DNA from: Lojkania enalia | Lineage: Eukaryota > Ascomycota > Dothideomycetes > Pleosporales | NCBI GenBank assembly: GCA_010094045.1 | Contig: ML986706.1 | Location: 62,001 to 126,000, forward strand | DNA: 64,000 nt | Direction of reading: 5' to 3' | Notes under the pieces: generated by a model | Database searches by the model: none | What the model saw: the letters and a program-made list of their open reading frames with translations, nothing else | What the model was told of the DNA's origin: nothing | Translations under genes and position numbers: made by a program | In this document: in pieces, positions 1-11,206 of the stretch | How positions within the stretch are numbered: position 1 is the first letter of the stretch | Layout: each line of letters opens with the position of its first letter

Positions 1-740
1 TGCAGCCAGATCCATTCGCACAGCCTAGCTTTGAATACGATCCCGGCCCTTCGTCACAACCAGACTTGGAGTTCAATCCAGACCCTGTCTCACTACTTCA
101 CTCAGATCTTCAGCCGGACTCAACCTCCCAGCCTTACTTAGGCTTCAAGTCAGACTTCTTCTCCCTAGTTGCACCTCCATCGCCAGCGTTGTCGGGTCCC
201 AGCAGCGTATCCACACCTACCAGAAGCCTCTCAGAGCACGCACATCAACCGCAGCCCCCATCCCATCACATTTCAAATCAGTCTACCCCGAGCCAGTCCG
301 TCACGTCGTCCGATCCCCTACGCAGAACCACTATAGTCCCTCGAACGAGACCCGAGCCGCCTGCCATGGCTTCCCCGAGCCCGCCAACCAACCCGAACGA
401 ACGCCCCCGCCTAACCGAGGCCCAGAAGAAGGAGAACCACATCCGGTCTGAGCAGAAACGCCGCGAGGCCATTCGCGAGGGCTTTGACAGGCTTGCGAAC
501 ACCGTTCCGGGTATGGAGGGACAAGGAAGGAGCGAGGCCGTCGTGCTGGAAGCCACACTTAAGCTCATGAGGGAGCAAATTATGGAGAGACAGCGAATCA
601 TCGCTCAGGGCAAAGCCGAGGGCCTCGACACGTCTAAGTGGGAGCTGCCCCTCGAGACCATCCAAGCTGCCGTGGCGCAGTTAGAGAGAGACGCCGAAGA
701 GCAACGCAAGAAGGAGGAGGAGGAGCAGAGGGGCAAGTAA
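1..740 (+). CDS. bHLH transcription factor, 5' end outside the window
   Basis: The frame is open from position 3 to the stop at 738-740, so the gene starts left of the window; about 245 residues are visible. The N-terminal part is rich in Pro, Ser and Gln with no visible fold, as in activation regions. From about position 400 a basic helix-loop-helix domain follows: a basic stretch ENHIRSEQKRREAIREGF, then helix 1, a loop containing GQGRSEAVVL, and helix 2. The tail is a Glu/Lys/Arg-rich coiled coil. The NH..SE.KRRE pattern resembles fungal Ino4-like bHLH proteins, which in yeast control phospholipid genes, but orthology cannot be shown from this fragment. It would act in the nucleus as a dimer on E-box-type sites. 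No intron is seen in the visible part. A start at the TTG of position 66 is not real. Confidence 0.85.
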   Translation, partial: QPDPFAQPSFEYDPGPSSQPDLEFNPDPVSLLHSDLQPDSTSQPYLGFKSDFFSLVAPPSPALSGPSSVSTPTRSLSEHAHQPQPPSHHISNQSTPSQSVTSSDPLRRTTIVPRTRPEPPAMASPSPPTNPNERPRLTEAQKKENHIRSEQKRREAIREGFDRLANTVPGMEGQGRSEAVVLEATLKLMREQIMERQRIIAQGKAEGLDTSKWELPLETIQAAVAQLERDAEEQRKKEEEEQRGK

Positions 741-1151
741 TGTCCAAATGAGGAGTGCAGCAGGGCCGAGGCAAGCGCCAGTGCTGCGTAGTTTTGTATG
801 CAACGGTTGGCGGTCATAGCATATCTACACTAATTTATGGCCGGCAGACGTGCTATTCTTTTTTGAAACCATTTATTTGCTCCACAATCTACTGAGTTTC
901 AACTTGTGTGTTGAGAATTGTACGATTAGTGCACTTTGCTTACCTAGAAGTACTGTTTCAATACTAGTAAAGACATTAATACCTCTTTCTTTCAAGCGAT
1001 AAACCGCTACATCATTCCTTGCCCAACCACAACGCATAGTCCCAGTCGCCCTACATTCATCTAAGCACGGACCAAAGTCTTATCGATAAGCCCTTGGAAA
1101 CGAAACTATCCATCACCAACACAACGCAACAATACACATAGACCAAGCAAA

Positions 1152-2492
1152 ATGTCATTCAGCTTCGGCTTCTCAGGTGATGATATAGAAGAAGATCCAA
1201 ACGATGCCCCGACAACGAGTACCAACGAACAGAATGTGGCTACGGGTAGTAGTGATGCGGAGACGTTAATTGAAGCGCGAACACATGAATTGGATAAAAT
1301 GGTATGTTTTGACGACTATTTCCTCTCCTTGTCTACTCTCGTACAAAGTTTTTATTATGGAAGATTTCTTCTTTTTATCTCTTCGCATCTCCGTAGCTAG
1401 TTGCATCTCTTCATTTTATTCTCTATTTATTCATTTTTTCCTTCTCTCCAAATTGTGGGAAACTGATAGTTTATGATCTATCCATCATATCCAAAATACC
1501 CCCAACTCACCCCTCCCCAGCTCTCCACCCTCCCCTCCAAACTCTCCTACTCGATTCTAAAAATTACGTCACCCGCTGGCCACGCCGCTTCCCTCCCGCG
1601 CCGCGAAATTTTCGACATCCGCCTACAGCTCATGGCCGAGGATACTTTGCATCCCACCACCAACACAAATTCTAATCCCAATCTCAATTCCAATCCCAAC
1701 GCAAACGCGGACCCTCTAACCGGCCTCTCCAACACGGATCTCCAACCCAGAATCTACGAAGGCGGCTACAAGACCTGGGAATGCAGCCTCGACCTCATCT
1801 CCTTCCTTCTCGACCGCGGACCCCGCAAGGACCTCGATGACCTGGTCCGCGTGCATCACGTCATCGAACTAGGCTGCGGTACTGCGTTACCCAGCGCGCT
1901 GCTATTCCAGTACGTGCTGCGGAATGGATTAGGTATGAACTTCACATTGACGGATTACAACGAGGCAGTTCTGAGGCTGGTCACGGTGCCGAATATGCTG
2001 TTGGCGTGGGTGAGTACGCTGGATGCCACTGCACATCCATTTTCGAGCGAGGCGCCGAATCCGACGGCAGGTGGGGATGAACAGGAGGGCGAATTAGAAG
2101 TTACGCCGCAGCTGGTTAGTGCGTTTAAAGATACATTGAGGAGTGCCGGGATTCAGATTACGCTGGTGTCGGGCAGCTGGGTGCCAGCGGAGAGGTTCGT
2201 GGGATTGGTGCCCAGTGCGCCAGAGCTGAATACGTTTATTTTGGCATCCGAGACGATATATAGTCCGTCATCGCTCGCGGCATTTACGGAGGCAATGGCC
2301 GCGCTGCTGAAGAGGGTGCGTACTGGAAAGGCAGTTGTGGCGGCTAAGAGGGTGTATTTTGGGGTTGGGGGCAGCGTGGATGAGTTCCGGAAGGAGTGTA
2401 GTCGGAGAGGGTGCGTAGCGTACGAGGTTGAGTTTGAGGGGTTAGAGAGTGGAGGTGTGAGGAGGTGTTTGGTCGAGGTGCAGATGTACTAG
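1152..2492 (+). CDS. HPM1: Protein-histidine N-methyltransferase, HPM1/METTL18 type, two exons
   Basis: Exon 1 (1152-1301) encodes 50 residues starting MSFSFGFSGDD and ends at a GTATGT donor. Exon 2 most likely starts at 1521, after CCCCAG, and ends with TAG at 2490-2492, giving about 373 residues; an acceptor at 1469 is also in phase and would add 17 residues. After the splice comes the family's LPSKLSYSIL block, then REIFDIRLQLMAED, then YEGGYKTWECSLDL, the SAM-binding motif I IELGCGTALPS and the post-I motif TLTDYNE. The family methylates a histidine of a ribosomal protein (Rpl3 in yeast) in cytosol or nucleus. A low-complexity Asn/Pro/Ser insert follows the LMAED block. The MSFSFGF start matches other family members. 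The gene lies 410 bp downstream of the bHLH gene on the same strand. Confidence 0.88.
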
Positions 2493-3614
2493 TTGGTTAC
2501 CAAGAATTTGTGAAATTTGTTTTTGGAACTTGGGGGTTATTTAGAGTAACCATTTGGTATATAGCGGGCATAAAGGTTAGGGGTCATAGAGCGCTGAGAC
2601 GCACACTATCATGTCGAACTATCTGTTCATCAGCTTAGCATGTGGAGAAGGATAAAATCCCTACACTGCGGAGCTCCGAGATATCGAACGCTCCGTTATT
2701 TCTACCATCCATCTGCATATATACAGCACTGAAATTCAAGAGCTAAAACCTCAAGCGCTTCGATGGTTTTACCATTTATTTATATATACAGCGCCAAATT
2801 CCATAGAGTTAAAACATCGAACGTTTCGGTATTTCCCTCGTCTATCTATATAATGCACATAAAACCATAAAGCAAAAAAAAAATCTACTATTCGATAATG
2901 TAACATCCGTCCTACCTTTGAAGAATGAAGACCATCTACAATCATTATACTACGAGATTTATGCGATATGTACAAATAAATCTTTTCATCGAGGTTCAGC
3001 AACATGTTTGAAAGGAGCTCTCTAGCACTCAATATGATGACTCGGTTCTATAGGTGTTAAGCTAAGTGTCGAACGCCTCAATAATTCTACCATCTATCTA
3101 GATATCTATATCGCCTAGAACGAGTTGTGGACTGCAGAGTAGAACGACATTTCTTATTCCAAGAACTGTAGATAACAAGCCTAGAAGATCTGCGACGAAC
3201 CTCAGGCTTATACTGACTATGCGCCTTGGATCTGGTACTACATAATGCTGGAGGTGGAGTTGCACAGTTCATACTAATACAGCTAGGTGGAAGGGGATCT
3301 GCACGGTGAGGCCTTTTCTAATTCGGCGATGAAAAGCAATGCGTAGAACAGTGATATTGGAGTTAGCATCACGAGCGCTGGGTTGTTGGTAGCAAGAGAG
3401 CAGGAGCTAACTGGCAGATGGCGAAATTGCTCACTATCACCACAAATTTCGCCTACCAAGCCAACCTCTTTCACTTGCTCAGTTCGGCTAGGAGCAAGAT
3501 TCCTCCAGTTCTCTTCCTAGGTTGATAATGGCTTCTCTTCTTTCTCCCCACCAATACATTTTCAATACCCATCCTTCTCTCTTATCTAGCGTGTATTTAA
3601 TACACCTTTTAGAT
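2493..3614. other. Intergenic AT-rich stretch with a degenerate tandem repeat
   Basis: No gene is supported here. Open frames are short and lack family similarity. The part from about 2684 contains diverged copies of a ~66-bp unit, listed separately. Confidence 0.6.
2684..3120. repeat. Degenerate ~66-bp tandem repeat
   Basis: Three successive units begin near 2684, 2751 and 2817, with spacing of about 66-67 bp. Each starts with a variant of TCGAACGCTCC or TCAAGCGCTTCG. It continues with TTTCTACCATC/TATCT and an ATATATACAG block, and ends with AGAGCTAAAACC-like sequence. A fourth copy of the same start, GTCGAACGCC, followed by TTCTACCATCTATCT, appears at about 3067. Many of the differences between units are transitions, fitting an old, decayed minisatellite. 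Confidence 0.6.
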
Positions 3615-4440
3615 ATGGAGAGCCAGATGGCGAGCGACTCCCAGTCCGACCTTGGTTCAACCATAGCGACCATTCCTTGCTCGCTCGATTCACCTTAACC
3701 GCCCTCGTAAGTTGGCTTGATCCTTTCACCTCGGACTCACTACCTACAATACTACGATAAAAGTATCTATAATATAGTGTTAGCGATTCCCATCGAAGAC
3801 GACGAGTCACAAAAGGAGTTTTATATTCATCGTGGACTGCTTTGCTTCCACTCAAAGTACTTTGGCAGAGTACTCAACAAGGTCTTCAAAGAGGGCGAAT
3901 AAAACTCCTTGGGCTTACCGGATGTGGAAGTGAATGAGTTATAGATTCCCTACGATTTGATATGCGCCCGAGTCTTTACCCAGAGGAAAATTAGCAAACG
4001 CCGAATCCCCGGATTGTTGCGCAGAGATATATTTTTCCCGATTTCTTCCAGGCCGAAGGTCTCGAAAATACAGCCAGAGGCATATTCTTTCTTAGAAAGC
4101 TTGAGGAATGGCACACCCCTTTCTTCTTTTTACCTTTGTACATCATCTCGTTCATCTACAGACACACGGCCGAAGACTCCCCATTGTGAACACTATTCCA
4201 AAACCTTTGCATCAATTTCTATGACCTCGTGGGCCTAAGACAATGGAGCGATAACTTCCTAAAAGAGTTCATGATTGATATTCTCCAGTTGCTAAGAGAC
4301 ACGAAGGCTGTGCCTGGTAGGAAAGTCGGGGAGGCAATGACCAGTGAATTGTGGGAACTTGAGATGTGGTCCTAATCTTCCTTACGGTATCACGAGCATG
4401 AAGCTTGCGAGAAAAATATTCAAGAAGAGGCATGGTAGGT
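3615..4440 (+). pseudogene. Broken BTB/POZ-domain gene
   Basis: A possible first exon begins MESQMASDSQSDLG at 3615. The BTB-like part reads FYIHRGLLCFHSKYF at about 3815-3860, followed by FKEGE and an in-frame TAA at 3900-3902. Reading through gives NSLGLPDVEVNEL and a second stop, TAG, at 3942-3944, then YDLICARVFTQRK. Further on the frame shifts, but BTB-companion sequence can still be read, for example NLCINFYDLVGLRQWSDNF near 4200-4250. The order of these blocks matches fungal BTB proteins in which an HRELLCFHSPYF-type block is followed by a LPDVEVE-type block. Both early stops can come from CAA/CAG by one C to T change. The gene is non-functional as read. The intact BTB gene at 60.9 kb is a different family member. 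Confidence 0.7.
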
Positions 4441-5177
4441 GTAGTTTGGATTATCAACATCCTGTTACTAACTAATCCGCAAAGATTCTCCTATAAGTCA
4501 TACTCCACTCCTGTGCTCTTGACTCAATTACTGGATGGAGGAATCATATATAAAGAGTATAATTTACCTCTACAATTAGAACTACGAATATTCACTTATT
4601 AAAAATACCCACATATAGCTTACGATACTTTAGCCACCATCTGACTTTGAGTTACATAAGGATCCACCACGCAGAGTGTAAGCTGAAAGCTCCAGAGAGG
4701 CCTTGGAAACGGAACGGGACATAAGAGCAGTGTTGTGCGATGATTATGTTAGCTTGTCAGAAGGGCATCGGCTCAAGTACTACCCGTTTTTGTTTCATTG
4801 ATTTAAGCTTTCAAATTAATGGCGCTTCTCATGCACTTTTCTAACAATTCACCCATCAACATGGAAGGCTTGGCTTTAGAACTAGCAGAATGCCTTGAAA
4901 CGATTTGAAATGATTAAAAACACTGGGAGAAGCTATTATAGAAGGCTAGCGTCATCGGCGCTTAGTCGTCTCCGACACTAGCTTATCGATATTATTAGTT
5001 ACAGGTCGACTTAATATATGCATGAAAGCTGCTGCCTAATAGAACTATCTGCAAATATAATGGCTATGAAATGCTGTTAGTGCTACACTTCCGTACGCAT
5101 GCATGCATCGTCGCGCAATCTCTTCTCGCCTTGACATCCATCTGGCCAAACCAACCGGAAAGAGACTACTGTTCAAA
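4441..5177. other. Intergenic, AT-rich, nothing recognised
   Basis: No coding family or RNA gene is seen. The last ~100 bases before 5178 should hold the leader of the downstream hydrolase gene. Confidence 0.5.
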
Positions 5178-6092
5178 ATGTCAAACGTTCCAGTTTTCCC
5201 AGGCCGATATATAATTGAACCAAGCTCCACACACAAATACACGCTAATAGCTCTCCACGGCCTAGGCTCAACAGGCAGAATCTTCGCCGATAGACTCCTC
5301 TTCGGCGCTCCGTATCAGGAAAATGCCTCAGAACCAGATCCGGAGCAAGCCTCATCTCGCCAGTTCGCGCCATGGACACAACGCCTTCCTCTCCACAATA
5401 TCCGCTTTGTCTTTCCGACGGCGCCAACGCGTCATCTGACGATACCACACGATAGAGATGTACCAGCGTGGTTCCAAGTGTCGTCGTTCACGGATCTAGA
5501 ATATAAGCAGGAGGAGCAAATGGCAGGATTAACAGAGAGCGTAGGGTTCCTCAGTGCCTTAATTGATGAAGAAGTCCGGCTGTTGGAGGCGGCGGGGAGA
5601 TCGAGTAGAGACTTATTCCTGCTAGGACGAAGTCAGGGAAGTTCTGTAACTGGTTGGACGTTCTTGACAGCTGTCAGCAAATTCCAGATAGGTGGTATTG
5701 TGTTAGCTGGATCGTGGTTGATTTTCGCGCGTGCTTTGAGGGAAGTATTGGGTCAGGTGCGTGAGGGGAAGAATGAGAATTCAATGTTAGCTGGAGTGGA
5801 GGATCGACCTGTGCCTCTAGAAGCTTTAGACTTTGCCCGGAGCATGGTGAACGCATCAAACCTAGATGAGGCGAGCGATGACGGGGAAGTACCAATCCTT
5901 ATGGGACACAGCACGGATGACAAATGGATTAGCGTCAAGCTGGGAAGACAGTTTCGAGATGTGGTGCGATCGGCCGGTTGTCAAGTGGAGTGGCGTGAAT
6001 ACGTTGGTGCGGAGGAGGAAGGACATTGGCTCAAAGACCCTGAGGAATTTGATGCGATATCAGATTTCTTGTTACGACAGATGAAATCGTAA
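5178..6092 (+). CDS. Alpha/beta hydrolase, phospholipase/carboxylesterase (acyl-protein thioesterase-like)
   Basis: A single exon. I chose the ATG at 5178 (context CAAAATG), giving 304 residues beginning MSNVPVFPGRYIIEP; an upstream in-frame ATG at 5103 would add 25 residues without recognised similarity. The fold signs are in order: YTLIALHGLGSTG (oxyanion region), FVFPTAPTRHLTI with PAWFQ, the nucleophile elbow LLGRSQGSS, GIVLAGSWL, the acid region MGHSTDDKWI and the His region EEGHWLKDPEEF. Family members have GFSQGG at the elbow; here it is GRSQGS, which keeps G-x-S-x-G. The family hydrolyses esters or thioesters of acyl groups. The real substrate is unknown. The protein is longer than yeast-type acyl-protein thioesterases (about 230 residues) and has inserts after the first strand and near residue 200. 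No signal peptide is seen. Confidence 0.85.
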   Translation: MSNVPVFPGRYIIEPSSTHKYTLIALHGLGSTGRIFADRLLFGAPYQENASEPDPEQASSRQFAPWTQRLPLHNIRFVFPTAPTRHLTIPHDRDVPAWFQVSSFTDLEYKQEEQMAGLTESVGFLSALIDEEVRLLEAAGRSSRDLFLLGRSQGSSVTGWTFLTAVSKFQIGGIVLAGSWLIFARALREVLGQVREGKNENSMLAGVEDRPVPLEALDFARSMVNASNLDEASDDGEVPILMGHSTDDKWISVKLGRQFRDVVRSAGCQVEWREYVGAEEEGHWLKDPEEFDAISDFLLRQMKS

Positions 6093-8480
6093 AGGCAAGG
6101 AGACTATATGCATGATTCGGCCTGAGTGAATCTTCCAGTGTAATTGAACGAGGTCAAAGATATGACAGGTCAATCCAGAGTCTAGAGGGACTGAGAACGG
6201 CCAATTTAAGGAGCACTAATACAGTAGCTTCGCATGCTGCAAGTAGTGCAGAAGTTATCCATGTCAAAGCCTTAACTGCGGTTATCTTAGTATTTCATGT
6301 ATTGACCTCGGTTCTTCCGCTTGTGTTCTAGTGTTTTGTGGATTCATTCACCAGTATTCGCCTAATTCGCGAGGCTATGACCTAGTACATATTGTAGACA
6401 TAATACAGCATAAATATCTCATGCCATCGGAGGTTGAATTGATGCACTTCTGCCCAGATCCTTTGATCATCATCGCCAATCCTCATCACCCGCTAGGGCA
6501 AGCACTTATTAGACATTACCACCTTTTAACAACGGTATATATTACTTTAATATGGAATGAGACACGGCATTCGTTTAATCAGTTCGACGCGAAAGTCGCG
6601 CGTTTTCGTAAGTGCAACCTCGCCATTGGACCTTTTATGATGACAACAAACCTATTAATCAAGACTTAGTCCCCTCATCGATGTATGCGGCTAAGAAAGC
6701 GCGCTCGTTCAGTTTTTGTCCAAAGCGGATTTCACTATCTTCTTAAAACTTGGTCCGAATCTCCTAATTTAGCCCAGCGAGGCAATCATGATTATTCAGT
6801 AGGCAAAATAAGGTGTTATCAGCCCTTACACTGCTTTATTAGCCCTCGAAGAGCCGAGCACGGATAGACTTACCGGCTATGAGCAGAAAGCCGGCTTCAC
6901 TCTGTATCTCCTTGAGTGATAACGATTCCACTACAATCTTTTTTTTAAAATTTCAAGTAGAATATTGAAGACATTTAGTGATTTGATATGGTCTATTTGT
7001 CCTTCTCCGTTTTGGCTATGCAACTACGAGCCAAATCATCAATATAATTCGCTCAGTTATTAAGGGCTCGCGCCAGACCTAGCTTCAAAGTTTAAAAGGG
7101 AGGCTTGAGTTTTCCTAGTACCAACATATGGGCTATCTAATCGCCGTTAGTACGAAGGAAGAAATTGCGGCCAAGGTTCTTACCACATTAAGACCTTAGA
7201 CCCCTTTACCAAATGTAAAGAACATCTTGATATTGTCGAGAATGTTTACTGAATTAAGGGCTTCTCCAAAGCAAAAGTTACTCATAGAATCAAAACTATG
7301 TATACAGAGATCATGGCTCATGTCAATATCGGAAATGCCACCCTCGGCTTCAAGGTGCTCATAACGATGCAAATGTTGGCCAAGGGATCTGAGAAATCCT
7401 CCCTCGTATTCGTGTTATATAAGAATTGATAGGACCTGAGCTAGAGCCTGGGCTAGTATCCTCCGCTTACATGATGTTGCGATTTGTTAATCGTGGAATG
7501 AGTGCTTGCCTGCTTGAAGGACATTGCAAAAGCCTTTAGAAACCAGACATCTTAGTACTTGTGTTCGCACCGTATATAGGGATAACAATAGTATTGTACA
7601 AAAGCAGGACGACAAACGTACACCTGCAGTCCCGATTGCTCTCACAAATGATAGTTAGCGCACAATATAATTATAGGACAAGCGCACAAATCGAATGGAG
7701 GAAGATGACCTTGAATCGGATATCAAGACATAACAAAAAATCTCAGGAATAGACTTGAAAGGTCAATTGAGGACTTTTTGGGTGATACGCCTTTTATACC
7801 CCGAGCGCTCACAGAGGTGACGGTTCTTCTACCATGTCAAACACTACTTCCAAACCTGGAAATATGCTTCTCAACAAACTTACATGCTTCATGAACTTAA
7901 GCCTTTACAATAGACATTCTGCGTATACAACCTAGTATGCGGGCCGTGACACCTGCGCTGAGGTCCGTTACCGAACTGAGTTCCTCTCTAGGTGTTTTTG
8001 GCACTACGTATCAATCGTGTTACGAAGTAAAATCTCGCACAAAATTTAAATCAATATTTTTACTATAATGCAGGGGTGTTAAACAATAGAGCCTAGCCTT
8101 CTTTCAAAACTAGTTCGTACCGGCTATAAAGCAAATCCCCTTTATAGTTACTTGCTTCTTTAGTTTTTAATTTCTAATTCTTGTTCCTTATTAGTACAAA
8201 CATTCTGCTCTGGATTCACCAAGGTCATAAAGTCAAGTGTGAGTATTCCCAGTATTGTAGCCAGATCAAATATGTTATACCAATGGTAGAAATACTCCAG
8301 TATACAGCCTCTAAATTTCCTAAATTCCCTCTAGATTTTCTCCCTTCCTATATTTTGATTGTTCATCATATTACTATTTGCTATATTGAGAAAGATTCCG
8401 GCTCGATACTAAAGTCTGAAATGCTTTAATGAGCCAAAACCTAGTTATACTATTGTTTACATTGGACCTTTTTAAGGTGC
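6093..8480. other. AT-rich gene-free block
   Basis: This 2.4-kb stretch has many stops in all frames. The longest frame (6331-6669, 112 codons) has no recognisable similarity and AT-driven composition. No transposon ends, target-site duplications or RNA genes could be recognised. It may be decayed repeat sequence. Confidence 0.5.
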
Positions 8481-11111
8481 TTAATACAGTTGCCCGCGCC
8501 TGACATGTCGAATTTTCTGATAAATCTTCGATTCCCACCAAGAAAGACTGTCAATCAAGAAGTCGTTGACTGAAGGCAGAAAGCTTGAATGAATCTTCCC
8601 TTCAAAGTCTTCCACGGCATTCAATACCTTGTACATATGGTTGATCCAGTCGCACCACATGAGATTCTCAAGTTCTATGGAACTCAATGTAAATGAACTA
8701 TTAGAGGAGTTTAGATAAGGCTCATTATGGGCCTTTTCAATATCTTCCATACACGCCAGACATGTTTTCCAAAACCTGTTTGCCAAGTGATAAGTGTTGT
8801 CTGCCTGTAGTGAAGGTGTCGTTATCAACTGAAGTCTGAATTTCAACTCTTTTATGCAGGACTTGTACTCCTCGAGTGCAGCCAAGACCGTGGCGACTGT
8901 TCGTTCTCCTTCGATCATCGGGCCTATCCTCCAGGTCTGATATAGATCAACAACCCTATCGCAAAAATACCCGAGGCCAGAATTTTCGATCTTGGATGAG
9001 CTATTAGGGTCAAACTCGTCGAGAATAGTGCTGCGTACTTCGTCCATGTAATCAATATTACCGCTTGTAATACGGTGGATATAATCATCTGTGAATGACC
9101 GGATCGTAAGAATAACATCGATCTGAGCCTCGAACAGTGACGTGCTGATCTCTTGAGCCTGAGTGAGTAGCGAATAGTCTGGATCATGCGAGCTCGGCTC
9201 TGCGTCTTCTTCGTTCCATAACATGAATTTAACTTGAGCTTCCCAAAGCGAAAATGGACGATATGGGTCGTCGCTTTTAGGATAAGGAAGACATTCTTCT
9301 TTCAGTCGAGTCAATCCGTGAAGGATCCCATTTCGTTCTGCTGTCAGATCATCCTCTGTTTCTGCGACGGTATTTGGAGACCACATAGCCCCCCAAATTT
9401 GTCCACTGCCTTTTGTGTCTGCTTCTAGTATATCATTGTGAGGATCTAACCAGTTTGAAGAGCCAATCAGCTCCCACAGGACACAAATGGCCAGGTCTAA
9501 TGATGATATCAAACTTGAATATGGGTCAGCCTGCCATAAAACGTTAAATGCCCACTCCGCATCTGCGTAAATGGTTGGTAGATCGCGAAAAACACCCTCG
9601 TTAATTTGCTCGAATAACCATTGCAAATAGTCCGCAATATCCTTTTCGAATTTAGATATTTTCAGACGTGCTTGGCTCTCTCTATGCCGGCGATGATCTT
9701 CGAGAATTTGACGCAGTAAAATCCTTGATTGATGCAGTCCATAGGAGTTGTTCCGACTGGGATAGAGCAGGCTTGTTTGGATACACTTCAGACTTGACGT
9801 GCGGTCAACCGTATCATCTATCGGTGGCTCGATGGTAATGCTTGGAATACCTTCCATCTCCACGGCGGATTGAGAGTCTTTGCTAGCCTCAGACCCACTG
9901 TCATCCTTAGTAGGTTCAAACAACTCAAGCATACGGAGAGATAGGTCGGGCTGCGTCCACCATATTCGATTGAAGAATAAATCATCAAATGTTGAGGATT
10001 CAGGAGCCAGAGCCTTTGATAAGACTTCAGATTCTTCTTCCTCAAGAAAGTCTAAGCGGCGGTTCTCCAATGGGCGAATGTAGCCTCGATGTTGGGAAAA
10101 ATCGATGGACGAATCTGATGTCAAGCTGGAAGGCGGTTCAGAGTCCTCCTCTTTAATAGGGTCAAGATTTGTGCTGACTATCAATACTTCCAGAATTTCA
10201 TCACCGTCGCTGTCTTCCAGGTCCCTGGAGGCATCGATCTCTTCTCGGGATGTTTCATTCATCACACGAAGGAATCCGAAGCTATTAAGGTATTCATGGT
10301 AGGGGGACGTGGCTTGCGCACCATCTCGGTGCAGATTTCCAAGCCCAAACTCATCGTCCGGGTCTAATCGATATAGTGCTTCCTGTTCTTGTGACAAAGG
10401 AGAGATCATCGCAAGATCTTCAATATGTAGATAAAGATCAGTTTCGAATGCGCCTATCGTTGTCGATCGAGATACTGAATAATGAGGATTGCAGTCATCG
10501 GTCTCTATATGAGCAAATCTGCTTGTGTTCGACATGTCATTGTTTGAGACATGGGGCGTGATGTACCGAGAGCCTGAATCGCAGTCGTCTTGATTGTCGG
10601 AATATACTACCGAATGCTGTTCTTTCGCATAAAAAGGAATGTAATCAATTTGGATTAAAATTCCTGAGTCATTAATGCCGCTAATCCCCGCATGGTCCTC
10701 GCTATCTGGCGATAAATGTATAAGAGAGGTCTTCCCCTCCGATTCAGACTGATCCTTCCCTGCGTTCTCCTTCGACCACTTCTCTACCCGTCTCCACAAA
10801 AGCTCTGAGGCACTAAGATTCACGTAACTATATCCACTATTCAATGTCAGAAGCCTAGGAACCCTCTTCGCCACAAGAAACTGTCCCATGTTCGTTAGCT
10901 TCTCTGGATTAAACTTATCGCACATGTAGTCACGGAACTCTGGTGTCCAGTCGCTAATATTTTGCGCCGTGAAATACATAGTACCATGCCTTCGTTTGTA
11001 TTTGCGATGCCCCGGCGATACCCGCTCGGCATGATCGAGAACGGTCTCACGAATTGGCTGTGTGTTCTCCGGGAACACACCAATGTCGAATTCTCGATCA
11101 CTATCCCGTAC
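8481..11111 (-). CDS. Large protein of unknown function (main exon)
   Basis: The minus-strand frame is open for 877 codons from 11111, where a TTTTCAG acceptor precedes it, to the stop at 8481-8483. The first Met in frame is at 11078. The N-terminal 100 residues look most conserved-like: DREFDIGVFPEN, SPGHRKYKRRHGTMYFTA, DWTPEFRDYM, LTNMGQFLVAKRVPRL. A long acidic, Ser/Asp-rich middle follows (about residues 120-430), then a helical, Trp-rich C-terminal half with motifs such as DYLQWLFEQIN and YFCDRVVDLYQTWRIG. No signal peptide or membrane segment is seen, and I do not recognise a family. The length and sustained coding-like composition make a real gene likely. The exon probably joins in phase to the one at 11207-11740, giving about 1054 residues. 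If the two are separate genes, translation starts at 11078. Confidence 0.7.
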   Translation of the reverse strand, partial: VRDSDREFDIGVFPENTQPIRETVLDHAERVSPGHRKYKRRHGTMYFTAQNISDWTPEFRDYMCDKFNPEKLTNMGQFLVAKRVPRLLTLNSGYSYVNLSASELLWRRVEKWSKENAGKDQSESEGKTSLIHLSPDSEDHAGISGINDSGILIQIDYIPFYAKEQHSVVYSDNQDDCDSGSRYITPHVSNNDMSNTSRFAHIETDDCNPHYSVSRSTTIGAFETDLYLHIEDLAMISPLSQEQEALYRLDPDDEFGLGNLHRDGAQATSPYHEYLNSFGFLRVMNETSREEIDASRDLEDSDGDEILEVLIVSTNLDPIKEEDSEPPSSLTSDSSIDFSQHRGYIRPLENRRLDFLEEEESEVLSKALAPESSTFDDLFFNRIWWTQPDLSLRMLELFEPTKDDSGSEASKDSQSAVEMEGIPSITIEPPIDDTVDRTSSLKCIQTSLLYPSRNNSYGLHQSRILLRQILEDHRRHRESQARLKISKFEKDIADYLQWLFEQINEGVFRDLPTIYADAEWAFNVLWQADPYSSLISSLDLAICVLWELIGSSNWLDPHNDILEADTKGSGQIWGAMWSPNTVAETEDDLTAERNGILHGLTRLKEECLPYPKSDDPYRPFSLWEAQVKFMLWNEEDAEPSSHDPDYSLLTQAQEISTSLFEAQIDVILTIRSFTDDYIHRITSGNIDYMDEVRSTILDEFDPNSSSKIENSGLGYFCDRVVDLYQTWRIGPMIEGERTVATVLAALEEYKSCIKELKFRLQLITTPSLQADNTYHLANRFWKTCLACMEDIEKAHNEPYLNSSNSSFTLSSIELENLMWCDWINHMYKVLNAVEDFEGKIHSSFLPSVNDFLIDSLSWWESKIYQKIRHVRRGQLY

Positions 11112-11206
11112 CTGAAAAGAATTTGAGAAAGAATTAGACGATTCCCCGAAGTCTAGCGTGCTAGCTGGCTCAGGGAGCGCCGGCCTAAAAAAGACTTCTG
11201 GTTAAC

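Noticed and set aside
6331..6669. 112-codon plus frame in the AT-rich block
   Set aside because: Codon use follows the AT content, no similarity is seen and the surroundings are stop-dense.
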